64,000 nucleotides of DNA from Morella rubra (Eukaryota > Streptophyta > Magnoliopsida > Fagales > Myricaceae): the NCBI GenBank assembly GCA_003952965.2, contig CM025849.1, forward strand, positions 16,212,493 through 16,276,492. The letters are read 5' to 3'. Shown piece by piece: positions 10,874 through 23,510 of this stretch. How positions within the stretch are numbered: position 1 is the stretch's first letter; every line of letters begins with the position of its first letter. The translations under genes were made by a program, and so were the position numbers. The notes below the pieces were generated by a model, which saw nothing but the letters and a program-made list of their open reading frames with translations, was not told the DNA's origin and did no database searches.

Positions 10874-13227
10874 GACCCTAAACCATGTCGTCCTCACGTC
10901 TTTGGTGTGTACTTTTTTGCAGATACCTTTTAAACTGGAACTTGAATTAACAAGGCGTATTGAAGTATATAATTTTGTTTACGAGAAGGATATAATTTTG
11001 CTTGTTGTCAGCATTTATTTGGTCGATCCTTTTATGAATGAAGAAATGGAAATATTTAAAATATTTGGGTCTTATACCAAAAGCAACAGATCTAGCTAGC
11101 TAGTGCCGCTAATAAATAAAAGGCTTAACTATCCTAGAGGTGTTTGTGGTTTTACATTTTTGAAAAATTAGTCCCGGCAATATTTTCAATTTCAAAAAAA
11201 TTAATCTACCTATAGTACTCGCGCGCTAACGTGTAACAAATTAGTCCCTCTATCTATTTTCAATAAAAAGCGAAAATAATGCTGAAATAAAATTTTAAAG
11301 TAAAATCATCCCCTAGCACTAGAGTGTCGTGTATAAAATAATAATAAAAATAATAAGATCTATTAGATGAAAGTTTAAAGCAAATATAAAAGAAATAAAA
11401 TAATAATAAACTTAAAGGAATATCACCTGCAATCATATATAGGTCACCGTCTACAGAAAAATACTATATATGCTAAATGTATGAAATATACCAAACAAAT
11501 CAATCGACATATAAAACATATATAGTAATTAGCTAAAAAAGTTAAAACATAACTAATATTAGATTATATGCCAATTTTCATTATATTAGCTACGGAAAAT
11601 TAGTAGATAATATTTATTATTTACGTATAATATTATTTTTTCTTGTAGTTCATTCTTATAATTTTTAAATTTTTTTATTTTATTATTTTTTTTGTACATA
11701 TGATGGTGTGATGTGAATTTTAAATTTTATTTTATTTTAAGCCTTTTATATTATTATTTTTATACTTTGTTTAATTTTACTATTTTATAATTATTGACAC
11801 ACCCACGTAGCTGTAAAATTTTCATTTTTCACATTTTCCCTTAGTGGGCCGGTGAACTGGAGGTGGACAGAGTTTCAAATTTCTTACAAGTTAGTGACAT
11901 GATCAATGACGAACGACGATCCTTCAATCTTCTTCCACTTTGACATTGGTATAAAATATTGTGTACGTACGAATATGCAGTGAACTGAGTACAAATATTT
12001 TATTTGTAATCTACATGTTCAAAATAAGACCGATATTGAGTTTTGGATACAGCTTTAATGCTTAATATTCAGTAAAGTAAACCAAACACTGCAAACCATA
12101 ATACAATTTAGTTTACATAGAATTTTAGCCACCGAAACCCCACAACCTATCGATTTTTAGCCACCACCATTGATTTTCCACTGCCACTGCTAATATACTT
12201 TGCCTAATACTTACCTCGGGGTTTCATTGTGGTTATTGTTTGAACTGCTTCAAACGGTACCCATCTTGGACGTTCTCGTCTTGGCCGAGACTGCGATGCT
12301 CTTCCTTAAGCAGGAGCTCGCCATCATTACAACTAGGACAAGCGCCAGAAACCCCATTAACTCGATCGAAGAAGAAGCAAAGGAGAAAAGTAGTTTAAAT
12401 TCCATGCCACTGAAGATCTAGCAAGAATGACTTGGAGTGCAAGGATCCCTAGCTAGCTAGCCATTACCCAACAAAATAATAGCTATATATACATTGTGCT
12501 CAATAGAATGATTACTTAGGTAACGATTGATACATTGTGTAGAGTGTACTACCGCATCGTTTGATTTATGAGAGAGAAAGGAGAGGTTGAGCTATGTAAA
12601 TATAGGTATTTTAGGTTTATAATTAACTTTAGTTGACGTTTGTAGCTAGATTATATATAATGAAAGTAGTGATCATGGGGCTGCCACTAAAAGAGGCGAT
12701 GGCTGTCGCTAAAAGAGGCGTGTCATCGAGTGGAATGCCAGTATTCCATTAAATTAGTTGTTCTTTAATCAACCAAAATCATGACAAATTAAGTTGGGAG
12801 ATGATCATTTCAACCATGTTAATTTGCCCTGAAAATAGGGAAACCTCACCAAACTAGCAGTGGAATAAAACTATATAACTAAAGTCAAAGAACACAGTGG
12901 ACCGCTTTTCTTAATTCATTGCTTCCTGACGTCAAAAGCATTATATATATATATATATCTTGAACTTTCTGGGAAACATATTGTAGTCCGTCCAATTAAA
13001 TTCGTCCTTTTCCTTTGTTTTTGTTTTTGTTTTTCCTCTTAAAGTGAAACATGCGATTCCATCTAAATAATTTGATCATGATCATCACTAATTGACTGAT
13101 GCATCATTTGGATTGTCGCTTAGTTAACCAGAAGATTCTGCTAGTATAATATTAATTACTTTCCTTCCTTGCTGAATTATATGCATATATATGTAAAATT
13201 CACTCAAATTTTGTTGCCCTCTGGTAA
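10874..13227. other. Intergenic, AT-rich, no gene seen
   Basis: There are no recognisable coding regions; short open frames such as 12200-12421 have no family likeness. Present are phrases like aaattagtccctctatct near 11240 that resemble the inner flank of MULE or hAT ends, and a short (TA)n run near 12942-12958. Confidence 0.45.
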
Positions 13228-15130
13228 CACACTAGTCAGTTGTCGATCAAGCAAGTTCTTTAACGTTTTGAAACCACTATAGTACTTAAAATTTTGCTTT
13301 GTTTGTCCCAAAAACTTTCCCAGAATGTTCAAGCCATGTAATTTAATTTATAGTATCAAAATGGTGACATATTGATTAATTGGGACGTACAGTACAGGGT
13401 TACTATGCGTATATATAGTTCGATAATATGTCGCGGCCTGAGTAACCCTCGAACCTGTCTACAGTTGTTCATGCATGATACCACACAATTCAAGTAGATT
13501 TCACAGAAGGTTTGTAAAACCCAAAGAAAACGTAACAGTTATTCTTAGATTTTGCCTCTATATATATATCTCCCTTAATCTCTGCCTCTGTTAAAACGTA
13601 CAAATCTTCTTTAAGACCACTCTTTAAAATTACTTACTAGTTATCTACATCACAAACTTAAAATAGTTTTTTATTTTTACTTTTTTAAATAGAGAGGAAA
13701 ATCTGAAAAAAAAAAAGTTTTTTCCCATTGGAATTACGTGAGTACTAACTTTTCGAATCTTATTTACTACACGATTAATAGAGCAATTAAAATCATTAAC
13801 AGATGAATTTGAATAAGGGATTGAAACACCGGCAACCCGCATAGACATTTTCCTAACGATCAGGATTGTCTCCAATGAGGAATGGATCGTTCGATATCGC
13901 TCTGATGCATAGCTATACAGAAGTTATGTGTGAAATAAATTGTTCCCATCGAAATGTACAGACGATATTGACACTTGTCATTGAAATATAAAATATAATT
14001 TCTCATGAAAACAAAATCTAAGGGCTTGCTTATGTCAATTAATTAGTACAAATTTCCTCAAACAAATGTCCTAATTAGAGAAGCGTCTTTGTTTATAGAA
14101 AACTCTTAATTCATATAAAGGTGTGGTTTTTTTCTAAACCAATGTGGTTGAAATGAAGCATATATATAGCCTTCTCGAGAACATAATAGGACTTATTGGG
14201 TTACTTCTTTACTAATGTAATAATGACTGGCCAGCAAGGAAATGTTGCTGCCCAAAATTCATGAACGCATCGATCCCCTGTTTTGCAGCCCATTAAAGTG
14301 GGATTTCACCGATGTTAGGAATGTATTTAATCTTCATTAATACCACTTCAAAACGAACTCATTATCTAAATCACAACTTAAAATGCCTTTTTTTTAACTT
14401 TTTTAAATAGAGAGGAAAATCTTGAGAAAATATGTTTTTTTCCTTTGGAACATGAGAGCTACAACGTTTCTTGTAATCACAAGGAAAGTTGACCCAAAAA
14501 GGGAAAGATCTAGAATCTTATTTATTACACGAATAGAGCAAGTAAAATCATCAACAGATGAATTTGAATCATCATCTTGATTATTTTGGCTTTTGTTTCT
14601 AACGAGTCATTACTACAAAATTTATTCCTCTTCCCATTTTATTTAGTACGTCTAAATCAAACAAAATAAGCACCCTGATCTGAAGTTCACACCCACGCCG
14701 TACGTGGACCAATTTGACAATGCCCCCTGATTTCCCTCCATCTCTGTATATCTTTGTTTTCCACAAGATTAATTATTGTTTGTCAGAACATTAATTTCGC
14801 TTTCCAAAACTTGCATCTGCAAAATCTGTTTCCAAATTCGAACCAGCCACCACCATCTTGATCTACAAAACCTTAACCCTCCAAAGTTTCTTGTCACCGG
14901 TTGTATAGTTTAAGCCAATATTGTCTCGTACTTTGCTACATGTTTTTTTTTCTCCCTTTTTCTCTAGAGTAGGGTCCCATGCTGTCTTTCCTCCTCACTA
15001 AGCTATATTAATATCACTACAAAAAAAACTGAGATATAGCTGCGGTCTTTATAGCTGCAGTAAAAAAAAACCGCCGCTAAATCGTACCTATACCCACGTA
15101 GCTAAATATCAATCTGTAGCAGCGTACAAA
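13228..15130. repeat. Duplicated block, copy 1
   Basis: Landmarks in order are shared with 57238-59709: gaaaccactatagtac, tcaaaatggtgacat, gttgttcatgcatgatacc, the gccagcaaggaaatgttg phrase, and cgaaccagccaccaccatc, ending in the mini-CACTA start. Within this copy, 13540-13820 and 14320-14570 are themselves related (agaggaaaatct and acagatgaatttgaat in both). No gene was recognised in the block. Confidence 0.85.
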
Positions 15131-15304
15131 CGCTGGCTGCTAAAAAACAATATGTAGCGGCATTTTCTTCGTAAACGCTGCCATAAAGTCTGACTTTAGC
15201 AGGGTTTTCACCTTTAGCAGCATTTTTTTAGAATAAATGCTGCTAAAGCTCACAATTTGTAGCAGCATTTTTCGGCTGCCGCTGTAGCCCCTGTTTTTTT
15301 AGTA
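15015..15304. mobile_element. Mini-CACTA (non-autonomous), about 290 bp
   Basis: Starts CACTACAAAAAAAACTGAG and ends in a T run followed by AGTA, a degenerate version of the expected TAGTG terminus. The body is made of subterminal repeats of the type agcagcattttt / tgctgctaaag, like those of the large CACTA elements here. A possible 3-bp duplication TAT lies at 15012-15014 and 15305-15307. It has no coding capacity, so it needs transposase from elsewhere. Confidence 0.7.
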
Positions 15305-16101
15305 TATGTCACCTCGTACCGCTGGTATTTGAATCCTGAGGTTTGTCGTTCCTTTGCTTCGTTGTGTAGTAGCGTGTAGCCGGGACGTTTTTAACCGATT
15401 GGAGAGTGTTCAGCTGCTCTAAAAGAGAACGAAAAAGACGAAAGGAAAGACTACTGCTAGGCTTTTTAGTGAAAGGTGTACAGGTCCGGATCAAATTTTC
15501 ATTCCTTTTCCTCTGTGAGCCCCAATCAACACATTTGCCCAACCATGCCTGGGGTCCTTGTCGTAAAACTGCGCCGCCCGCCCTCTTCAACGCCCCGCTG
15601 ATTTCACCACCGCTCAAGGTGCGTAGCTTTCTCTAATGTGGATTCTAAAAGTGCTGATTCTCATTGTTCAATTAGCTTTTCTAGTAAGTACCCGGATGGT
15701 GATAAAGGTTAACTGGCAAATGGTGAGTGTAGATGATGTTTGAATGAAGAGACAATAAGGAATTTTGACGGTTCGAGGTAGTCACCCTCTTGTTTGGCTC
15801 AAAGGCACATTCTTCATGCTTTTTTTTTTTTTTTTTTTTAATCACATTCTTCATGCTTTTCATTACGCAATTGACATCCTCATACAGGTGATAGGTGAGC
15901 CCAGTAATGGACCGAAACTGGTAAATGGGTAACTAGCCCACTAGGCTTGTAAAGTTAACTAAGCAACAAGTAAATAATTCACTAAGATAATTGGCCCAAA
16001 AGAAGGCCCAAGTCCAACCGAGCGATCGGAACTAGTGACTTCCGACTGGAATGCACTCCTTCCTCAATCCCTAAATTGGACGGTGCAGAACTCAACTTAT
16101 C
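15305..16101. other. Intergenic, no gene seen
   Basis: A 103-codon open frame on the minus strand (15309-15617) lacks an ATG start and any recognisable family, so it is not called. A 19-base T run lies near 15821-15839. Confidence 0.4.
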
Positions 16102-16623
16102 CTAACATAACACTTGACACTTTGTTGGACACAAATTCAATTTCAGAAATAGCTTCCCTTTTCTCTCCTGACTCCCAAATGGGTATGTGACATTCCCTTC
16201 AAAAGACCTTGCCCAATATAAGGTGCGGGTATTCTTCATGTAGACCCTAGTAAGTAGCCAAATCTCCGTGGTAGATCGATCTCTCTGCTGCCGAAGGCAA
16301 TGGTCTAATGCCCGTTCGCGTTCAGCCTGGACTGCACCTTCATCATCCAACGGAGGTAAAGATGGTAGAGGCACCATATGAGAGCCCAACTTGCCTTTGA
16401 GGCAGGAGACATGAAACACCGACAAGCTTTCGGAAGCAAGGCGAGTTTGTAAGCTACCTCACCAATACGCTAAACGGTCTGAAAGGCCCTGTAGAAACGG
16501 GGAGAAAGTTTCAAAACTTCTTTGTGTTCGGTGCTTATCATATTGACTTTTGTGCCGTTCTTGAGGTGTTGCAAATTGTGTTTGAGAGTTTCCATAATCT
16601 GATCCCTCGATTTGAGTTGTGAC
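16102..16623 (-). pseudogene. Ty3/gypsy chromovirus integrase C-terminus and chromodomain fragment
   Basis: The minus-strand translation from about 16610 runs through a TERSFE-like segment into SVFHVSCLKGKLG, the usual plant chromovirus motif (HPVFHVSxLK). It is followed by PSLPPLDDEGAVQAERERAL and TTEIWL, where family members have the start of the chromodomain (TEVLVKW). In autonomous elements the chromodomain guides integration to certain chromatin. Frames shift after about 16250. CACTA copy A is inserted at the upstream end (GAC at 16621-16623). The matching integrase core is preserved at 59718-60530 in the second block. Confidence 0.8.
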
Positions 16624-16633
16624 CACTACAAAA

Positions 16634-16930
16634 AATCAGACTTCTAGCGGCGGTAATAAACCGCTGCTAAAGATTTTAGCAGTAGTTTTTCAGCGGCGGT
16701 CAAGATCACCGTTATAGGTCAGTCGTAATAGGCTATAGCAGCGGTTTTCAAGATTGCTGGTGAAGACTCGATCTATAGCGATGATCACGTAGCAACGTTT
16801 GTGACCGCCGCTATAGACCCGAAATGTTGTGGTAGCGTTTCTTGAAACGCCGCTACAGGTCGATCGTGATCTGGGTTCAATCATCTATAGCAGCGGTTTG
16901 GTGACCGCCGTTAAAGGTTTGTGCCGACGT
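16634..16930. repeat. Subterminal repeats of CACTA copy A
   Basis: Multiple direct and inverted copies of agcggcggt, ccgccgctatag and accgctgctaaag, able to fold into hairpins. In En/Spm-type elements such arrays bind the TNPA protein. They are followed by a 16-base T run near 16930-16946. Confidence 0.8.
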
Positions 16931-17148
16931 TTTTTTTTTTTTTTTTTAACATCAGTTTTAAAAAGGTGCAATAAATATGTGTAAAAACCTGCAATTTTTT
17001 TCTATATTTTCCTGTAATCTGAATTTTATTAGATTTTGATTGATTGATGCAAAAATAAAAAGTGTAATAAAACAAAATATATTTCATCATTGACTAAATA
17101 ACCACGTCTTACAAGTTTTGCATCAAACACAAATAAATGAAGGACAGT

Positions 17149-19185
17149 TTCTCAAACACAAACAAGTTTAGAACTTGCACCAGCCCCATCTGCTCTAGCA
17201 CCATCTGCACCATCTGCATTACCACCAGCACCATTATCCTCACCATCGACATTGTCTGCCATTGCAACATTAGAAAATTAAAAAACAGTAATGACATTAA
17301 CAAAGATAAAAATAAATAAATACAAATACAAGAGCTTAGTACACACTTAAAATCAAATTAATGGCAGTCTTTATTTATGTTATTATCTTACCATGAAACG
17401 TTTTCCGGCTTGCATGAGATGAGCTCGGAATTGTTGGTGGAACTTGGTCGAGATTGGGATTGGCAACATTTTGGTTTTCACGTTGCTCCTGCAAAAGTTA
17501 AACAAACAATTAACTAGAAAATACATAAATAGAATCAATAGTAATTATGTAGGGTAAGTAACTAAAATTTTTACCCAAGCTTTAGCCATCATTTGGATTG
17601 TAGATTGAAGCGATGAAATTGTAGACTCCATCATCTTCATTTTATCTTGCATCTCTATCATTTCCGCGTTATTAGAAGATGAAGGCTGAGTGGATATTAC
17701 GTTGGTGTTGGTAGGATGAGATGAAGGAGTTGGTCCTAGTCCAACGCCGCGAATGCGACCATGTCGTTCTGGACCCATCACTTGTGCATATCGGTCAGAT
17801 GGTGACCAACTGATGTTGCCACCCATTCTGGATTGGCTCAAAGTTTGTGAACTTGCTGGATCATTCAGTTCAATCTCCTCCATTCGCCTCTGAAAGAATA
17901 GAACATACAGTTAAATTATGAATTAAAATTTACATTCAAATCAAAATTGATGTAATAGTGACATACTATTTTCTCTGCTACATCCGGATTCATTGGAGAC
18001 CGTCAGAACGTGAATGGACAGCTTTATATAACTCTGCTCGATCAATTGGAACTTGTTTCTCTTTTTCCTACATTACAAACACCATATAGAATGATGAAAT
18101 TGTAAATTACTTATAAGAATCTAATAATAAATATATACCAATAAACAAACTAATTAAGTACTACGTACCAACTCCTGAGCATGACGTGCAAAGCTCTTAG
18201 ATCCTGCAGCGTGGACCGACGTCTGGAGTGATCTACTTTGTTTCCCAGCTTCACTTCGATGCTACATTAACACCAAGACATTAGAAATTAATAATAAGCT
18301 ATATTCATGAAATCCATAATACAAAGAAATAATGTCATACCCGTCCTGCATCAGAATACCAAAAATCAACTAAGTTGCAAAATTGCTCCAAATTAACGTA
18401 TGTTGGAGCTTTACTTTTGACATGTTGAGGCGTAAAGGCCTCATTGAAAAATTTGTGCTTCAAACTACATTTGTAGTTCCTCCATTTTTCTCCCAAATCT
18501 TTGATGAACCAAAGCTTCACTGTATCCCCCAATGGAGGCTCGGGGATTGTAAAGCGCTTCTGCAAAATATACCCCAAGAGTTAGGTGCGTCAATTATTAA
18601 ACTTATATAATTGAATTTTAAGTACTATGAATAAAATTAGGTATACCGTCATAATACTCCAACAATCCTCCTTTATTGCCGTAGGGACTCTACGCCAATC
18701 CACGGCATCTAGGGGGATTTGATTAGGAACATGGGCAACGCAACCCGTGAATTTGTTAAAAATGCCTCCTTCATCACCTAGAGGCTGCCCATTGTCATTA
18801 AACTGCGTTGGAATCCATTCACCCTCTTTTAGATTCCACACGTCAGTCACGCACGTCCCACCACGCTTTACGAACTCGAGTATCATCTACACGTGTAAAA
18901 TGTGAAATTAAATTCACTAACAAATAACTAAAATTATCACTATTTTGGTTATTAACAAACCAAGTGTTTCGTCATCGTTCGAAGGTTCATCATGTTCGAA
19001 CGATGGTACGGTAGCTTGCTGTGATGGTGGTGTAGCTTGTTGAGATAATGGCGTAGGTTGCTGTGATGGTGCAGAGCTTGCTATGATGGTGGCGTAGATT
19101 GCTGTGATGGTGGTGTAGCCTGCTGTGATGATGGCGTAGCTTGCTGTGATGAAGAAGATATAGTCCTGAACCTCTTCCTCGTCAT
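17149..19185 (-). pseudogene. TNPA-like protein gene of copy A (Transposase_24, Ptta/En/Spm family)
   Basis: TNPA-type proteins bind CACTA subterminal repeats and assist TNPD. An ATG at 19185 opens MTRKRFRTISSSSQQATPSS, followed by a TPPSQQA repeat tract that contains a stop and a frame change. Later exons carry VWNLKEGEWIPTQFNDNG and HVPNQIPLDAVDW (18886-18650), then WFIKDLGEKWRNYKCSLKH and LEQFCNLVDFWYSDAG (18577-18335). Next come RSLQTSVHAAGSKSFARHAQ (near 18200) and the MGPERHGRIRG and coiled-coil segment (17883-17545). A short final exon with acidic/Gly-Ala sequence ends near 17149. These match the Transposase_24 layout. Splice-like borders separate the pieces. The array lesion makes this copy probably non-functional. 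Confidence 0.82.
19010..19165 (-). repeat. Coding minisatellite in TNPA-like exon 1
   Basis: About seven imperfect 21-bp units (gtagcttgctgtgatggtgg type) encode a TPPSQQA repeat on the minus strand. Unit number and phase differ from both copies inside element B, so the array is unstable. Confidence 0.75.
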
Positions 19186-19462
19186 TGTACCTACACAAGA
19201 ATTTCATAGTAATTGATATTCGAGATTCAATTAACCATAACAATATTCTAGTAAAATTCATTTATGACAATTATTTCCCTAAAGTAATATTCATGCATGA
19301 CATATGGTTAAACAAAACAACACCAATAAAACTAAATTCACAAACACCAGATTATAATGCATGTCCAAAAGAAATGAATTAAACAGAGAGATAATTGACA
19401 TACCGTAGGAAAGTCCTGAGATATATCTAGTGTTGTTCCTTCCACCTCATTTCTAAACCACG
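19186..19462. other. Spacer between the two CACTA A genes
   Basis: Non-coding, AT-rich sequence between the TNPA-like start and the end of TNPD. It is conserved in element B at about 49479-49756. The end of TNPD is probably spliced to a short last exon here; not resolved. Confidence 0.45.
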
Positions 19463-22400
19463 TCATATCATCTTGTACATTCTCAGGGCTTGCTCAATGT
19501 TGAAATTGTAAGGCTCATTTTCACAATAGTCATCCACCTCATCATCAAACATCTCACCATTACCAGTATCAAACACATCTCTTGTTTTGGTCTTGACAAC
19601 TACTTCCCAATTTGGATGTCTTTCATCAGATACGTAGTATACTTGAGATGCTTGTGATGCCAAGATGAATGGATCATCGCTTAATCGCTCTCCAGTATGC
19701 ACTAAACGCGAAAAATTAACAAGTTCGAATCCAAACTCATCAACTTTATATCCCCTACCAATAGTTGGGTCAATCCAATCACATTTGAATAGTACAAAAC
19801 GTTCCTCATCAAAATAGTTTAACTCAATGATACTTGTAATTCGCCCGTAATATGTGGTGCCCCCTTCAACAGTCACACAAACTCCACTATTTTGAGTTGT
19901 TCTGCCCTTTTCATTATCTTTTGCATGAAACTTCATACCATTACGTACATATCGGCTGAATGATCTAGCTTCGGGTTTGGACCTTTAGCAAGCCATCGAA
20001 CTCTATTTGGAAGTTCACGCTTCCTCGCATCGTCCATATTTTGAACCTATTTTCCTCGAACAGCAACTCAAGATTAACACTATTTATAAGTTTTAAAGTA
20101 ACCAAGCAATGCAAAACATTTTAAACATAACACATACATAGTCTCGAAACCAATCACAAAATTCATCCCTATGCATCTTGTCGATGACATAATCTGTGGG
20201 CCGACTCCTACGGTTTGTTGCCTTCAATCGATCCTTATGCATTCTGCATGGACAATAGAATTAAATTATATTGGGTATAAACATTCTCAATGAAAGAGTT
20301 ATATGTCTTAACAACACTTACGTGCGAATTTGGATTAACTCATCGCAATTAAAAAGGATATATCGATGGGCTTGCATGCATGCCTTTGTATCAAGACGAA
20401 CGTAAGAGATTCCTCCCATAGTATCGTCTACATTTCTTGGGGATCTATTAAAGATCGTTGGAACTGATTCTAAATATCTTGAACAAAAAGTTAGGCATTC
20501 ATCTGCTATATATCCTTCAGCAATAGAGCCTTCAGGTGCGGCCGTATTGCGAACATAAGATTTGAAACGATGCATGCACCTACACCAACAATATTACATT
20601 TCAAAAAATAATACACGTGCAGAGAAACCTACGTAACATATTTCTATAACTAATATTACCTCTCTATAGGATACATCCACCGAAGTTGAACCGGTCCACC
20701 CATCTTACATTCTGCAACTAAATGTACGACCAAGTGCACCATAACAGTAAAAAATGAAGGCGAAAATATCATTTCAAGTTGACACAATGTTATAGGAATT
20801 TGAGCCTCAAGTCGATCTAGTCCTCTAATCGTAATGTTTTGGAACAAATTTCCTAAAGAAACATGACAATTGATTAAAGGAGAACAAACATTGCTTGGTA
20901 ACGATCTCCGTATTGCGATGGGCATCAAATGTTGCATCAAGATGTGACAGTCATGACTCTTCAAACCTATGATATTACGTTGTTCAATCTTGACACAATG
21001 TGATATGTTCGAAGCAAAACCATCCGGCACTTTCACATTCTTTATCACTTTTAGGAAGCCTTCTTTCTCCTCGCGAGTCATTACGTAGCAAGCACCCGGC
21101 AAATGCAACTTTCCTGCATCAGTAGTCTTTGGATGGAGATCATGTCTTATTCCCATGCTTTGTAAGTCAAGACGTGCCTTGTAGTTATCTTTTGTCTTCC
21201 CGTCCACATTTAACAATGTACCAATTATGTTGTCAACTACGTTCTTTTCTATATGCATCACATCTAGATTATGGCGCAACATATTATCCTTCCAATAAGG
21301 CAATGTAAAGAAAATACTTCGCTTCTTCCATACACTTGACTCAAAATGTTCAACGCCATCTAATTCCCTCAAAATGTCAGTACCGGTCATAAAAGTGGGT
21401 GGTGGAGCCATTTCATAAGTACCATCAAATGATCTTTGATTTCTTCTCCACCTATGATTTAATGGTAAGAATCGTCTATGTCCCATGTAGCAAAATTTTC
21501 TGCCATTATCCAACCACCATGAACAAGTCTGAAACATACAACATGGACATGCAAGACGTCCTTTTGTACTCCATCCAGAGAGGTCACCATATGCAGGAAA
21601 ATCATTAATTGTCCACATCAATGCCGCACGCATCCGAAACATATTTTTCGAAGCAATGTCATAAGTATCTACCCCAACATCCCACAACTCTTTTAACTCC
21701 AATATCAAGGGCTCTAGATATACATCTATCTTGAAAGAAGGAGATTTGGGTCCAGGAATAAGCAATGACAACATTAAAGATGAACGTTTCATACACATCC
21801 AAGGAGGCAAGTTATAAGGTACCAATATCACTGGCCATGTACTATGACTGTACTCATGTTCCCAAAAGGATTGAACCCATCGCTGCTAACCCAAGCCTGA
21901 CATTACGAGGATCAAAAGCAAAATCAGCATACTGAGAATCAAATGCCTTCCAACTTAGACCATCAGCCGGATGCCTTAACAACCCATCATTTACACGGCC
22001 ATCGCGATGCCATTTCATATGAGAAGCAGTTTTTGAGGACATGAATAGCCTCTGTAATCGTTGCTTTAAAGGAAACCACTGCAAAACCTTGGCTGGTTTT
22101 CTCTTGTATCTCTTGGATGATCCACCTTCATTCTGTGACAAATTATTTCCCTCCCCATTGCCCTTCCATTTTGATGCTCCACACTTTGAACAAACTTCCA
22201 CCTTCTCATTCTCATTCCAGAACAACATACAACCATTTGGACAAACAGGGATCTTTTCATATCCAAGGCCTAACTCTTTCATATACTTTTTAGCTTCATA
22301 CGTGTCCTTTGGCAATTTAGCATATCACCCAGTGTTTGGAGTAACCACGTAAAAGAGGTATTACTCCACCCTCCCATACACTTCAAATGATATAATTGTA

Positions 22401-22876
22401 CAACAGCAGTTAACTTACTAAATTTTATGCACCCTTCATACAAAGGATCGTCTGCATCTTTAAGCATTTCATAAAATTTTGAAGCCGTATCATTAGGATA
22501 CTCTCTTTCTTCTCGTACATCGTGAGCTTCTCTTTTCCAGTTCTAATGGAAATACCTCGTGTAATAGTTCATGCATCCCAGTTGATGTTTCACACATTTG
22601 ACTATCTTGAACAAAAATAGAAGGACTACTAGATGCTGTCCTATCTCGTGTTTCACCATGCGCAAACCAATGATTGTAACCCGTAGACATCCCATATTGG
22701 ACCAAATGATCATGTACCGTACGTATGTTATACCTCTTGTAATTGACGCACTTTACACAGGGGCAACAAATTCTCCCATCACTACCCACACTCTTAGATG
22801 CAAAACTTAGAAACTCATTGACTCCCAACACATATTCTCTTGTCCCGCGTTTTTTGTTCATCCAACTCTTGTCCAT
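19463..22876 (-). pseudogene. TNPD-like CACTA transposase, copy A (Transposase_21)
   Basis: TNPD is the DDE-type enzyme that cuts the element ends. Order on the minus strand: Transpos_assoc domain from MDKSWMNKKRGTREYVLGVN (ATG at 22876); zinc-ribbon-like CPNGC...CSKCG; Transposase_21 with SLLIPGPKSP and GWSTKGRLACPCC; DUF4218 (HDCHILMQHLMPIAIR...RWMYPIER). An 80-bp GT-AG intron follows (20580-20659), then exons to 20318 (donor GTAAGT) and about 20240-20137, and DUF4216 (YYGRITSIIELNY, VLFKCDWIDP). Lesions: an extra T near 22535, a 13-bp deletion near 22322, a frameshift in the conserved SDGFNPF motif near 21885, and one near 19962. The last two are shared with copy B. Not functional as it stands. 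Confidence 0.88.
20580..20659 (-). other. Intron in TNPD-like gene
   Basis: The minus strand shows GAGAG|GTAATATT as donor and GGTGTAG|GTGCATG as acceptor. Splicing restores the family motif YPIER-CMHRFKSYVRN across the junction. It is conserved in copy B. Confidence 0.8.
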
Positions 22877-23510
22877 GAGCGCTAATAACAACATATGAAA
22901 TGCAAACAAACATTAACCAATAAAACTAACATTAAATAATCACTATTCAACTTAGAGATCCCTCCGTAAAGAGGACTGGCTTCGTTTCACCTCAAGTTAG
23001 ACCTCCAACGTCAGTGTAGAGGTATCCACCAGGAAGTGATCTCAAAAGTTAAATAAAATAAAGATAAACATAGATCAACAAACAAACATTAAACATTAAA
23101 CAACACAAACCTTGTCCTCCAATCTCCAACAAAAACCACAGAACAACAACAGATAATAGTTACCCCTCCAATCTCCAATAAACTCCACAGAACCAACAAC
23201 AAGTAATAGTTAGCCCTGCCCTCCGCCTTCCAACAAAAACCACAAACTCCAATCTCCAACAAAAACCAACAAACAATAATAATAGTAATTGATATTCGAG
23301 AATCAAAATACCACTGACCTGTTCCAGAGCAATTCCTTATCAGCAACTCACCTATCAACCCTCAATTAGGAACACAAACCAAATCTGAAAATGTATTCGA
23401 ATCAGTTTCTAAGCTTCGAAAAAAGCACACAAATATATCATATGCACTTAACTGTAAGAGAAATGAAGCTAATGCTATATTCATTATAAAATGAAAATAT
23501 AATATTGTAC

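Larger units (their letters stand above)
16624..23510 (-). mobile_element. CACTA (En/Spm) transposon copy A, right end missing
   Basis: The left terminus CACTACAAAAAATCAGAC is followed by about 300 bp of subterminal repeats (agcggcggt and its inverse). Two minus-strand genes follow: TNPA-like (19185-17149) and TNPD-like (22876-19463). The sequence is near-identical by eye to copy B up to about 23510 (B 53845), where similarity stops abruptly. No ...TGTAGTG terminus was found to the right, so the 5' end of the element as transcribed has been lost or replaced. The left flank is GAC in a gypsy fragment; with the right end gone, the target duplication cannot be confirmed. Confidence 0.88.

Noticed and set aside
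12200-12421. 73-codon frame with ATG
   Set aside because: No recognisable domain, no promoter or splice context, AT-rich surroundings; not supported as a gene.
15309-15617. Minus-strand frame of 103 codons, GC-richer than its surroundings
   Set aside because: It lacks an ATG (starts with TTG) and no family was recognised. It could be a captured exon, but nothing supports that.
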